Of a stretch of 64,000 nt of DNA, positions 10,501 through 21,238 are shown in pieces. The notes below the pieces were generated by a model. It ran no database searches, had not been told where the DNA came from, and worked only from the letters and a program-made list of their open reading frames with translations. The position numbers and the translations under genes were made by a program. Position 1 is the first letter of the stretch, and every line of letters begins with the position of its first letter. Source of the stretch: Adiantum capillus-veneris. Taxonomy: Eukaryota; Streptophyta; Polypodiopsida; Polypodiales; Pteridaceae. The stretch spans positions 91,419,747-91,483,746 of the forward strand of contig CM043954.1 in NCBI GenBank assembly GCA_014529385.2, written 5' to 3'.

Positions 10501-12365
10501 CACAAAGAATTGTATTGTACAATGTCTCTCTTGATGGGAGAAACCATAATACAAAGCCTTTTGGAGGGGGGACCGGCTCCATGCAAATCCTGTCCTCAAC
10601 TGTTGTCAATAGCTTAATTTCTCTCTCTTTTGAAAGTATTGTTGATGCTATCTAACTAGGTGTTATGCTTTTTGTTGCTCTCTCCACCCAAGCACTCTTG
10701 TAATTCTCATTAGGAATCTATTCTAATGAAATGCCCACTATGTTCATGCTAATTTTTGCTACACATAAGTTATTAGGCCATTAAATGTTACATATGCTAT
10801 GGCATGTCCTTCTTGAAGCAAAACTACTCCAAAGCAATCACCACAAGCATCCCATTGGACCTCAAATGGCTTTGAGAGATCTAGAAGCATGAGGAGTGGT
10901 TAAGAGGTAAGCTTATCTTTGAGCTTGTCAAAAGCATTTTTCTCCTTAGCTGTCCATAAATATATAACGTTCTTCTTAGTTAAGTCATGTAATGGTACTG
11001 CTATTTGAGAAAATTTTGCTATGAAGCGTCTATAGTATGCACACATACCAACAAAGCTTCCTAGTCCATGTAGATTCCTTGGATTAGGCCATGCTTTTAT
11101 TACCTCTAGCTATGATGGATCCATAAGGATACCATCTTGAGAGATAATATGACCTAAGTATTGAATCTCTTGAAGGAAAAATTAGCTTTTCTTTTGGTTG
11201 AGAAAAATCTTGTTCTCCCTCAATGCTCGAAAAATCACTTAGCGATGTTGCTTATGTTCCTCCAAAGACTTGGAGTAGTTGATAATATCATTAAATAACA
11301 CTACAGTGAATTTGCGGTAGGGTCTAAAGATGTTCTCCATTAGACGATTGAGCATAGATCGTACATTAATCAAGTCAAAAGGCATGACTAGATATTCATA
11401 AAGGCCAAACATTGTACGAAACACGGTCTTTAGAATATCTTCATCCACTATCCTTATTTGATGATAGCCACTTTTAAGGTCAATCCTATTAAAGTAGGTA
11501 GAGCCTTGTAGCTTATCAACCACATTTTCTACCCGAGGCACGGGAAATCTATTTTTGATAGTGATATGGTTTAGTGCTCAATAGTCCACACACATACGAT
11601 ATGTACCATCTTGCTTTTGAAACTAAAAGGACTGGAGAACAAAAGGGAGAGAATCTAAGACTCACCATCCCTTTGTCTACCAATTCTTGTACTTGCCTCA
11701 TGATCTCCTCTTGTTGAGCTTGAGAAAATCCATAAGGAGGCTTGTTAGGCGGTGAGCTTCCTGGTAGGAGCTCAATTCGATGGTCATCATCCCCTTGTTT
11801 TGTAGGTAAGTCCATAGGGATATCATTGATGAACACATCTTGGAATCCTTTTAGAAAATTAAACAAGTCTAGCTCTTCTTGATTCCTACCATTTACATTT
11901 GATGAAATATTAGGACCTTTTAGGGACTCTTTGACAAAAATAATGTATGCTAAAACTGAGCTCTTCATTGATTTATCAAAATTAGAAGGATTTACAAGTG
12001 GTATAGTATGAAATAACTCACTAGCATCTAAATACATGTTCTTTCCCCTGTAGGTGAAGTAGATTCTCCTTTCAGGGAACTTCATATTGGCAGCCATGCA
12101 GTTGAACCATAGTGCCCCTAGGATATCATCGTCATGTTGGAGAGGAGCGATGAAAAAGTCTTCTTTGTCGACATAGCTTTGGACATGGAGCCCCAACTTC
12201 CCAATCAAGGGAGTAACAGAGACCCGCTATCTTTTGAAAGCAGTGTCAGCCATTATAGCCTCTTGCATCTCGAAAGCTTGAATGCCCAACTTGGTGGCCA
12301 ACTCCATTGATATGAAGTTTTGAGTAGAGCCAGGGTCAAACAAGATGAAGGCATCATGCTCCCTT
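7541..12365 (-). pseudogene. G1 pol: protease-RT-RNase H-integrase-chromodomain, broken
   Basis: Polyprotein of a gypsy element, split by several stops and frameshifts. Protease site near 12340 reads DPGST where DSGAT is seen in G3. RT follows (12208-11239), with the motif region around MPRVENV, DLKSGYHQI and the catalytic box at 11287-11295, where the first Asp of the DD pair is Asn (FND). RNase H is cut at 9219 by the solo LTR and resumes with ERVLGIYEKELL. The HHCC finger of integrase is at about 8740-8630 (CVVCQ) and the core at 8665-8339. The stretch that would carry the catalytic Glu is deleted near 8290 relative to G2. A chromodomain (RRYLIRFKNYPF) lies near 7550-7690 in a shifted frame. 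Not functional. Confidence 0.9.
9224..10792 (+). mobile_element. Solo LTR, subfamily B, nested in G1 pol
   Basis: Starts TGTCATAATAATC and ends TTAAATGTTACA, bounded by the perfect 5-bp duplication TATGC (9219-9223 and 10793-10797). The G1 RNase H frame reads through when this segment is skipped. There is no internal region, so it is the product of LTR-LTR recombination. It is highly similar to the reverse-oriented 45063-46661. A 70-codon frame at 10443-10655 is conserved between the two, but only because the LTRs are alike. Confidence 0.93.
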
Positions 12366-13858
12366 AGGAGAGAGGTGCACCTTTGGAATAAGCATCCTCT
12401 GTTGGAGCTTTGATGGTGGAAGCTCTAGGAGTCTCATTCCAAGAAATTTTCTTGGGGCAAGAACGATAGCCATGTCCTTGCTCCATACACTTAAAACATT
12501 TATGGTCCTTGCAAAAAGCTTCAAACTCTTCAAGAGAGAGTCTGTTTTTATCTTTGTAAACTCCCTTCTCCTTAGACCGATTGTTGTTGTTGTTGTTGGA
12601 ATTGCCTTGGGAAAAATCTTGGGCATTGGTTTTTCCCTTTGCATCATTTTTATCTTTGTTTTCCTTGGGCTTGACATTCCATTCGATGCGCGAAGCAACC
12701 ATGGTGTGGTGGATTACTTCGGTGATAGAACCGTTGAGATTTGACGTACTCGGCCATCTCTTCAGGTAATCCCACACATGATTGTTGCTTTTTCTCGGCA
12801 AAGTCTATCTTTTGAAAGACAGTAGCCTTGAGACCAAGCCGTTGAGAGTTGACGTACTCGGCCATCTCTTTAGGTAATCCCACACATGATTGTTGATTTT
12901 TCTCGGCAAAGTCTATCTTTTGAAAGATAGTAGCCTTGAGATGTAAATACCAAAACTTGTCTACATATTCGTGGATAGACTCATGGGAGAGAAGCTTTAA
13001 ATTGTGCCATTCCGTGAGCACTTTGTTCTTTGCATTGCTTGCAAGGAATTGCTTCATGATGGAAACTCGTAGAGTTTTCCATGTCTTTGGGAATTCTCCG
13101 TTGCCACGAAGGCTAGACCACCATTGACGAGCTGATTTCTAGAAGTGCATAGCTACATGGTGTAGCTTGGAGGACTCCGTGAGCCCTCCTCTCCAAAGGC
13201 CACATCAAATTGTTGTATGAAGGCCTATACTTTGTCAGTGGCACCAAAGGTGCCATCATAGGTGAGAAAAGAGATACTCTTTCCTCCCTCTTTAAACTTC
13301 TTGAGATTTTTTGACCTTCGCCATGCAGGGTATGATTTGCGATGTCCTTCCCTCTTGTATTCTCTAGGAGAATAGCCATAGCTTTCATCGGAAGAGGAGG
13401 AAGGTGAAGAAGAAGGAGAAGAGGGTGACCTATTTCTTGTCCTTTTCTTCCTTTGTTTCCTCTCTTCCCTTTCAGAGTGACAAGGAGAAGGACCGTGGTG
13501 CTGATCGTTTCCTCTTGGGAGGAGTTGGCGATCGTCTAAACCGCCATCTTCGTGGAGCCACATGTTCAGAGTAACTTAAAGTTTCATTACTTTCTTGCTC
13601 TTTGGATTCCTCCTCTCATATGGGAGAGTATCCTTTTGGGGGTCTCTTCAAGATGCCTCCTAAGCTCTCTCTCCACTTGGAGAGGAAGGGAAATCCCATA
13701 AGCACAAAGTTGTCGGCTTGCAAAGTAGGGTTGCCCATAGCTTGCTGCAACCTAGTAACAAGATACTTGAAAAACATGGGGGCATCATCATTAGCACCTT
13801 CATGTGCAAAATCAAAGTTATCAATGTTCATTCTACTCTCTTGGTTATTGTCAGCCAT
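12310..13858 (-). pseudogene. G1 gag: capsid and nucleocapsid, broken
   Basis: Starts at 13858 with MADNNQESRMN, the same start as G3 gag at 59226. A Ser/Arg-rich stretch (about 13480-13380) is followed by the capsid part (MKQFLASNAK, then SHESIHEYVDKFW) and a CCHC zinc knuckle (CFKCMEQGHGYRSC, CX2CX4HX4C). The frame is interrupted after about 80 codons and again later, so no complete product is possible. A 108-bp in-frame duplication (12731-12940) repeats 36 residues of the capsid-like part, a change absent from G3. Confidence 0.88.
12731..12940 (-). repeat. 108-bp in-frame tandem duplication in G1 gag
   Basis: Two copies with period 108 (12731-12838 and 12839 onward), differing by a few substitutions. 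On the minus strand each encodes a copy of the FQKIDFAEK...EEMAEYV segment. G3 has one copy at 60020-60115. Confidence 0.92.
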
Positions 13859-14262
13859 GTTAAAAAAATTTATGTACTTACTTAGTGTATGCTTTGGCAA
13901 TTCAAAGCCTTAGTTGCCACTCCTCTTACTCTTTCAAAATTGACACTTAAGTATCTATACCCACGGCTTGAAGTGGTTAATTAAAGAGAGTAGTGGAGTG
14001 GATCTAATGTTGCAGAATTTCCAAGGGCTAGCTCCTTTCGGGCTTCTTATGGCTCAATAATAGTAAAGCCGTAGGCAAGACTTCTAAAAAGACCCCATTA
14101 TTAAGTCCAAAGCTCCTGAGGTGTGCACCATATCCCACATAGTGGGCTCAAAAAAACCAATAATAGATCCTTGTCCCACTTACCCTAATATAATTAACAA
14201 AACAAACGAGTTATAGGCTACTTAAGGACCTCTCTTCTTAAGCAAGAAAAAAGAAACCAAAT

Positions 14263-14274
14263 GCTCTAATACCA
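14263..14274 (-). other. G1 primer binding site, initiator-Met type
   Basis: Minus-strand TGGTATTAGAGC one base inside the 5' LTR. It matches the plant initiator-tRNA-Met site TGGTATCAGAGC with one change, probably C to T decay. Confidence 0.85.
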
Positions 14275-14275
14275 A

Positions 14276-16144
14276 TGTATGGAAATGGCCTACTAACTTT
14301 GAGAGTAGTGGAAATTAGAGAAAATACTTTTGTGAAATTACTTTGTGAGCGTAGAGGGTGAACTTAATTGATGGTAGCAACATACAAATAGCATTTAGTT
14401 TGGCATGAAGAATACTTTTGCAAGAGAGAGAGGCTAGAGAACATGACAACAATTGAGGATTGGATTTATGTGGAGCCCGTTCCCCCTCTAATAAGAATTT
14501 GTATTATAGTTTCTCCCATTAAGAGAGACTTGGTACAATACAATCTTTGTGCTCCTTGTGACCTAGGTGATGCAATGAAGATGGAAAGCTTCATGCATCC
14601 CGAGCATAACATAAACTTTGTGGAAAACATAAACTATCAGAAGCCTCAGTCCCAAGGCCTCAAACACCTCTGAAGCTGGAGAGAGCTAGCGGGGAATGAG
14701 GGTAGGGAAGAGGAAGAAGAAAAATTTCATAGGAGAAAGAATTAATTTCTCACTTATCATCACTCTTCTTGCTAGCATACATAATAACATAGTAATGAAG
14801 ATGGAGAAGATGGCAAGCTTAAGCATTGAAGCATGGCTCTTGGTTGGATTTGCATTCCATAGCCAAGAGTGTTGGTGTAGGCTCTCAACTTCTCTACTAG
14901 CTTGGAGAAGGAGATGGAGCTCTTGAACTTTGCACTTCACACAATGAGAGTGTGTGTGAGTGTGTGTGGGAGAGCATACCCCTCAAGCATGCCCCCTACT
15001 TGCTTTGGTCGACCCCCTCTTCTAACACAATCTTGAAGCTCATTGGACCCTTGCAAACCTGGACAATCACATGCATGATGCATATCAAGCAAGCATGCTA
15101 GACTTGGGACAAGTGCCCCCCTTTCCCCTTTGAGAGAGAGGACTTGATAAATGCAAAACAATGAATTAATTCTACTAATTTATCATTGGACCCCTTGGAA
15201 GGCCAACTAATAGGCTTTAGGCACACCATGAGAGCAACATGAGGAGGATCTTGACAAGCAAGCATGCTAGCCTTGGGACAAGTGCCCCCCTTTCCCCTTT
15301 GAGAGAGAGGACTTGATAAATGCAAAAACAATTAATTAAATCTACTAATTTATCATTGGACCCCTTGGAAGGCCAACTAGTAGGCTTTAGGCACACCATG
15401 AGAGCAACATGAAGAGGAGCTTGACAAGTGTCCCTTTTGGTTTCTTTGTACCAAGTTTGCCTTGTGTGAGGGTGTGTGTGTTCTCTCTCATCCCCCTAGC
15501 TTGAGGGCTTGCCCCCTCTCTTGTAGGGATGGGATTTGAATTTTTGGTCACCTTACCCCCAAGCACCTTAGTCAGCAGGCATGACAAAGCACCTTAAGCC
15601 TGGGTAGTAATCCCACAAAGCACCTTAGCTCCAAGCACCTTAGTCAACAAGCATAACAAAGCAGATCAAGCTTGGGTAGTGTTCCCACAAGCACGTCAAG
15701 CTCCCTAGTCGAGAAGCACGACAAGCACCTCAAGCATCTTAGTCATCAAACGCTACAAGCAAGACAAGCACCTCAATCATCTTAGTCATCAAGCACGGCA
15801 AGCACCTCAAGCACCTTAGTCAACAAGCACGACAAGAACCTCAAGCTTGGGCCGGGTTCCCACCTCAAGCTCAACCCTAGCTTTTCTAAGGTCAAAGGAC
15901 CTTTTAACAACCTTTGGGGGTCTTTAATGAAGCTAACCCTAAGGTCTTTAAGCTCCATTAACTATCCTTGCTCTTTGACAGACCATCTCTCATTTGGACC
16001 CCTTTACCATTGGCCCCATGTTGAGATAGATCTGAAAGCACCAGTCCATATTGTAACCCTTGTTCCTGTTTATTCTCCCACATTAAATGCTCAATTTATT
16101 ATGGGAAGATCATTTGGGTTGATTAGATATTAGATTTTATGACA
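14276..16144 (-). repeat. G1 5' LTR
   Basis: Begins TGTATGG on the plus strand and ends TTTTATGACA, followed by GAATG. It is about 300 bases longer than the left LTR, largely because of a 169-bp tandem duplication (15086-15254 and 15255-15424) and a longer minisatellite (15560-15850). Confidence 0.9.
15086..15424. repeat. 169-bp tandem duplication in G1 5' LTR
   Basis: Words CAAGCAAGCATGCTAG, GGGACAAGTGCCCCCC and CTTTAGGCACACCATGAGAG repeat in the same order with period 169. The left LTR has one copy. Confidence 0.9.
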
Positions 16145-16149
16145 GAATG

Positions 16150-17040
16150 CAGCTTTCTCTGTGTGTGTCACTTGTGTGCGTGTGTGTGTGCGCGCGCGCA
16201 CGGATGAGGTGGAACCAAAGGGAAGACGCAGCATGTATGTGTGCAAAGGTAGGGTTATGGGAAGTAGAGGAGGCACCCAGTGTGTGAGAGGGCAGGGTCA
16301 TGGGAAGGAGAGGAGGCACCCACTGTTTGCATTGTCGTGGCGCAGCAAGGTGCATATTTTCGATGGCGGGGTAGGGAGGGGGCTGTTATTAAAGTATAGC
16401 GGGGGAATCTCCTTATTGATTTCTCTTGAGCCATTATGTGTCTTATATTGTGACACACTGCTTTGTGAGTCACCCTCAGCATTGTATGCCACCAGGTATT
16501 AAAAGAAGCTCCAGTGGCGGGATCAAGGGAGGGGAAGTGAGGTGCATTTTTTGGGGCGATTGCATCATCCATGCGAGAAAAAAAAAAGAAAAAATGAATC
16601 AAACGCTTGTGTGGAGCTCTCAGACGAGCAAGGAGGGCCACACTAGCAAAAATGTGATTAGGTGGAGGTACCAGGGTCAGAATCTCCATGTTAACAAATT
16701 GTCGTACGTTGCATGAGTATTGTGAAGAGTGGCTCTCATGAAGTGGTTGTCAGGTTTGTGGGTATGGGGGCTTGGAGGGTTGCATGCGTAGGAGGGTGGG
16801 AGTCTATGGGAGAGGAGGGGTAAGAGGGTTAGAGACTGCTTGCATTGTTGTGCAACCTCGACATAGGGCCTCAACTGCAAGCTTGCAAGCCTCAAGAGGG
16901 TGGGCACCAGGTTTTGCAAACATCGAGCCACACAAGGATTGCACAAGCGGCATTCAAGGATTTCATGTTCATGTCATCACGAGAATTTTTTTGTGATCAC
17001 AATGTTATATTTTAATTAGCAAATTCTCAATTCACAACTC
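16150..17040. other. Anonymous DNA with (GT)n/(GC)n start
   Basis: 16167-16200 is a GT/GC dinucleotide run. The remainder is G-rich on the plus strand; GGGAGTAGAGGAGGCACCCA-like words recur at about 16258 and 16298. Frames present carry no domain. Confidence 0.4.
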
Positions 17041-17045
17041 TTTAC

Positions 17046-17300
17046 ATTAAAAAAAAAAACCAATGTGACCTAAAGGGAATCTGGAAGGTTGGTTGGATTT
17101 GCCCATCGTTATGGCCCACTGGGGGTGCAACCCGATGCATAACCCAACGGGCCCTCGAGACACTATATAAGGGGCCCCTATGGGCCCCCATTCTCTTCAT
17201 AATATCCACGCTTCCCAACCTTGAGAACTTCCAAGTTGTCCTAAGCTCTACCAAGTTTTCCCAAGCCTTCACAAGCCTAACAAACAATATAATCCTTCAC
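17046..17300 (+). promoter_or_regulatory. Candidate TATA-box promoter (possibly a decayed LTR)
   Basis: CACTATATAAGGGG at about 17161 is a good TATA element. A pyrimidine/A-rich leader-like stretch and AT-rich sequence follow. A sequence resembling an initiator-Met PBS (TGGTATCATAGC, 18340-18351) lies about 1.2 kb downstream, so the interval could be a decayed LTR, but no partner LTR or TSD is found. Confidence 0.3.
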
Positions 17301-17479
17301 TTAATTTCATGTGTTTTCTTGTGTAATAATATTGGTTTAAATTTTTGTTCTAATGTTTCTATAAATGTTTTTTATATTTTTTGAAGTGTGTTGATCTAGC
17401 CATTCACATCAACATCCGTCATATTATTGGACCGAAAGTATCATTGTGAAATGTTAGACCAACTATCACTCATTCGTTA

Positions 17480-18110
17480 TAAGTAGTTATCAATTTGTTT
17501 TCGTCATTGGTTCTACTTTGGACCATTAGTGTCATCATGCAAATTGATGATACTACTTTGTTTTGCGTGGCCACTATTTTCACTTCGGCAACGGTTCTAT
17601 TTTGGATGGGAAGTGTCATTGATGAACATGGTTGGTTACGTTTGACTTATGAGTAGTTCTATTGGTATTCTTGTCGTCGACATTAGTTCTATTATTGAAC
17701 TGGGAGTGTCGTTGTACAAGCTAATATGCTCCTTTCTATGTCTTGTGTGTGATCTATGTATACGTGCTTTTAGGCTAGTTTGGTGTTGCTTTCGGCATCA
17801 ACTCTACAATTGGGTTGGAGTTTTCCTTAGTATCATTGAATGATGCCCTCTTTAGGCTAGTTTAGTGTTGCTTTTGACATCAGCTCTGCTATTAGGCTGG
17901 AGTTGTTGCTAGGCTCATTGAATGATGCCCTATTTTTATGCTAGTTTAGTGTTGCTCTCAACATCAGCTCTACTATTCGGCTGGAGTTGTCATTAGTCCC
18001 ATTGAATGATGTCCTTCTTTTTAGGCTAGTTCAGTGTTTCTCTTGGCATCAGCGCTACTATTGGGTTGGGCTTATTGTTAGTCCCATTGAATGGTGCCCT
18101 ACTCTTTAAG
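17480..18110 (+). repeat. Tandem array of 82-87 bp units
   Basis: Four clear units start at 17774, 17856, 17940 and 18025 with GCTAGTT, each containing CATCA(G)C(T)CTAC, TTGGGTTGGAG-like and CATTGAATGATGCCCT words. More diverged units appear to extend the array left to about 17480. Unit spacing is 82, 84 and 85 bases. Confidence 0.8.
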
Positions 18111-18408
18111 TTCGTGTGATGGTTGCAAAAGTTGTTGCTAATTTCATTAAATGAATTAATATCTATTATAAAAATTCAAGTTATTTTGTTTTTAAAAATG
18201 TCAGGCCTAGGGTAAGACCGGGCAAGCCAAGGGCCAAGACTCACATGCGGTCAAGGGGTGCCATATTTAGCAAGCTAGGAGCCTATATATGGTGAGGTTG
18301 GATGTAGAGTTTCATGATTGAGTCCCTGCAGTCTTAGATTGGTATCATAGCTTAGGGGAGAATGATGATGGAGGAGGGGGAAAAGCATGGAGCTTTCATG
18401 GACAATTG

Positions 18409-18445
<37 letters not shown>

Positions 18446-19673
18446 GTGAAGAAGGAGGAAAAGATAAGGGTGTGCTTGCATGATTTTCATAACAAAGAAG
18501 ACAATGAAGAAGAGGGTCATGGAGTTCTTGGCATGCAATTTCATTCTCCATGCAAACCTTTGCCACGAGAAGGCAAAGCTCGGAGTGTGCATGCTTCCTA
18601 AAACAATACACATGACTATGGAGTTTATGCGGGAGCAAGCCCTTATGAGGAGGGGAAATCTAGGTAGAGTTTGCTTGATTGTCATGCAGTTGCAACCAAA
18701 TAGGTGCACGCAGGGCTGCTGGAATTTTTTTGACTCATGATTGTCTTCAACCGAGCCCTGTATCGGGCATGACAAGCAAATTTTCTTTCTGTTGTGCCGC
18801 TGAAACTTCCTCGCCATTCCTCCAACTTGAGTTCACATTTTTTAAATATATTAAGTGGTGCCCTAGGGGAGCCCAAGGCTACCCTAGGGGATTTTCCCAC
18901 ACAAACAACACCACAATCATGGCCCTCAAGGCGTGAACACGCAAACCAAGGTACGGCTTTCTACTCGTAATTTGCTGCAGCCAATTCCCATCAATAAATT
19001 ATAATTAAGGGCCACTCAAGAGAATTCAAGGAGGATTATCACTTGAAATTGGTTTGGAGCAAGAGTGAAGCCCAACCATAATGCTACAACAAATTCTCAG
19101 TTTTTGGGGAGCAAGGCTCCATAAATTCCCAAAGCTGACATCGTTTGTATGTTGGAAATGAAAGAAAGCAATCGATCTCCGCACGAGGTTCCTCGAATGC
19201 AAGGTAGTCAACTTACTAAGGCCTTTTCCATAGTGGTATGCAAGAAATTTGGCCAAGTACACCACCAACGACATGTTCATCAGGTTTTCTATTTCATAAT
19301 GATGAGGGTTTTCTTAATCCCTATGTGAATTTATTTTTGTGCAGATTCCTACAGATAGATGTTTGCATGTTGATTTTAATGCAATAGCAAGGCATGTTTC
19401 TAGTTTGCCTCACGGGTGCAAAGTTGTTCAGCATGGCCAGATTGATGGTTGGCATGGTCGATTGTTTGTTACATTTTAGGAAGACTGTTGATCAAGACAA
19501 TTCTAAAGGGAGATGCATGGCTTCTATACCTATACACCCTTAAACCACACCATGTGGTGATACAAATAGTAGTGCTAAGGGTGGTGCATGTCAAGGAAAA
19601 TGACAATAAATCTAGGACGTAAAAGCCACATTTACTGAGACTATTTTTTTGCTTTTCAAAAAGATATATAAAG
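18111..19673. other. Anonymous DNA; short (TC)n; possible host exon relic
   Basis: Contains a (TC)n run at about 18414-18440 and a PBS-like word at 18340-18351. At 19342-19482, after a TTTTTGTGCAG acceptor-like word, an open stretch of about 46 codons on the plus strand has gene-like composition (CKVVQHGQIDGWHGRLFV) and ends in TAG. I do not recognise the family, and neighbouring frames are closed. Confidence 0.25.
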
Positions 19674-20509
19674 TGTAATAGAAATGCCTTATGAACATTG
19701 AGAATAATGGAATTAAGAGAATTATAATGAGCATTTTAATGAGACTACTTTGAAAACATAGAGGATGAACTTAATTAGCAATAGCAACGTAAACATTAAA
19801 CTTAATGAACTTGGCATGAAAAATACTTTTGCAAGAGAGAGAGTTAGATAACTTGACAACAGTTGAGGACAGGATTTATGTGGAGCCAGTCACCCCTCCA
19901 ATAGGATTTTGTATTATAGATTCTCCCATCAAGAGAGACTTGGTACAATTCAATCTTTGTGTTCCTTGTGACCTAGGTGATGCAATGAAGATGGAGAGCT
20001 TCATGCATCATGAGCATAAAATAAACTTTGTAAAAGCATTGACCATTTCCGGCCTCAGTCCCAAGGCCTCAAACACCTTCGAAGGTGGAGAGAGCTAGCA
20101 GGGAATGAGGGTAGGGAAGAGGAAGAAGAAGTAACATATGAGAAAGAGAGTTCCTCACTTATCATCACTCTTCTTGCATAGCATAGCATAATACCATAAT
20201 AATGGTGATGAAGAAGATGGTAAACTTAAGCATTGAAGCATGGCTCTTGGTTGGATTTGCATTCCATAGCCAAGAGTGTTGGTGTAGGCTCTCAACTTCT
20301 CAACAAGCTTGGAGAAGGAGATGGAGCTCTTGCACTTTGCAAAGCAAAGTGCCAAGCAAGAATGAACTTGTGGGTGTGGGTGTGTGTGAGAGAGTATACC
20401 CCCAACTACACCATCATCTTGCTTTGGTGGACCCACCCTTGTAGCTCATGCTCGAAGTTGATTGGACCCCTACAAGACTAACCAATCACATGCATAGTGT
20501 ATATCAAGT
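19674..20509 (-). repeat. Truncated chromovirus LTR (G1/G3 subfamily)
   Basis: Begins TGTAATAGAAATG and follows the G1 left LTR to the CATATCAAG word, where it stops abruptly at the start of another LTR (20510). It may be the left LTR of G2, separated from the G2 interior at 27115 by later insertions. No matching TSD was found with the right end of G2. Confidence 0.75.
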
Positions 20510-21003
20510 GTCATAATACCTAATATCTGATTCTCCTAAATGATTTTCTCATGTTAAACTGATCATTTAATATTGGTTAAGCTAGCAGACAGGTCACAAT
20601 AGGTATCCAAAGGGGGGGCCATCTGCAAAAGAGCAATGTGCAACAACGGGCTTCAAAGACCCTAAGGTACAACCCATTAGACTTCAAAAATTCAAAGGTT
20701 ATGTGCAATGGTCAAACTCGAGATAAAATTGAATGCTTATTTTAAGACCATAAAGTCTTCACATATCCCTAGATAGGAGGGGGCGAGCCCAAATTGTAGG
20801 GGAGGAGAGAGAAACACACACACTCTAGCAGGCTCCCTTTAAACAAAGGGAATAGGGGACACATGTCAGCTCCCTAGCCCAGTTGCCCCCAAGATGCATT
20901 CAAATCCTATTGGATGGCCATAGAGGTGGACCAATGAGAATTAGGCTAGAGTACATTTATTTTAATTCATTTTAAAACACTTAATAAAAGAACCAATAGA
21001 AAT
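20510..21003 (+). repeat. Truncated subfamily-B LTR
   Basis: Starts TGTCATAATACC and follows the order of 9224-9770 (CTAGCAGAC, CAAAGGGGGGGCCATCTGC, GGGGGCGAGCCC, the AC run, TAATAAAAG). It then changes at about 21003 to the T1 leader. Its right half and any internal region are missing. Confidence 0.75.
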
Positions 21004-21238
21004 ACACCGGATTCGATAGGTATGATCATTAACCTTACTAAAACATGTGTGTATGTCCCATACTACATCAACATTGCCAAAACAATAGATCAAAGCAGTA
21101 CAAAGTCACAAAATTTGCAAACTAACAGGGCTGATGGGAATTCCAAAACTCATCAAAAACAGAAAAACTTTCATCACAGTAGACCCCAAGTAGCTGGCAA
21201 AATCAGGCAGGACAAAAACAGCAGCAAAAGGTGGTGGA

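Larger units (their letters stand above)
5592..16144 (-). mobile_element. G1: full-length Ty3/gypsy chromovirus, inactive, with nested solo LTR
   Basis: Both ends are LTRs flanked by the 5-bp duplication GAATG (5587-5591 and 16145-16149). Read on the minus strand the order is 5' LTR, PBS, gag with zinc knuckle, protease, RT, RNase H, HHCC and core integrase, chromodomain, PPT, 3' LTR. This order (integrase last) defines Ty3/gypsy, and the chromodomain places it among chromoviruses. Coding is broken by frameshifts, stops, an integrase deletion and a 1569-bp solo LTR inserted in RNase H. The LTR copies look about 93% identical by eye over 300 bases, so the insertion is old. G2 and G3 in this window are the same family. 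Confidence 0.93.

Noticed and set aside
10443-10655. 70-codon frame conserved with 45200-45412
   Set aside because: Conserved only because both lie in closely related solo LTRs; position and composition give no sign of a protein-coding role.
16255-16689. 144-codon minus-strand frame
   Set aside because: Low-complexity His/Pro/Ser-rich translation of a short repeated block, with no domain and no splice or start context.
18275-18817. 180-codon minus-strand frame
   Set aside because: Crosses a (TC)n tract and has no recognisable domain; the opposite strand is equally open.
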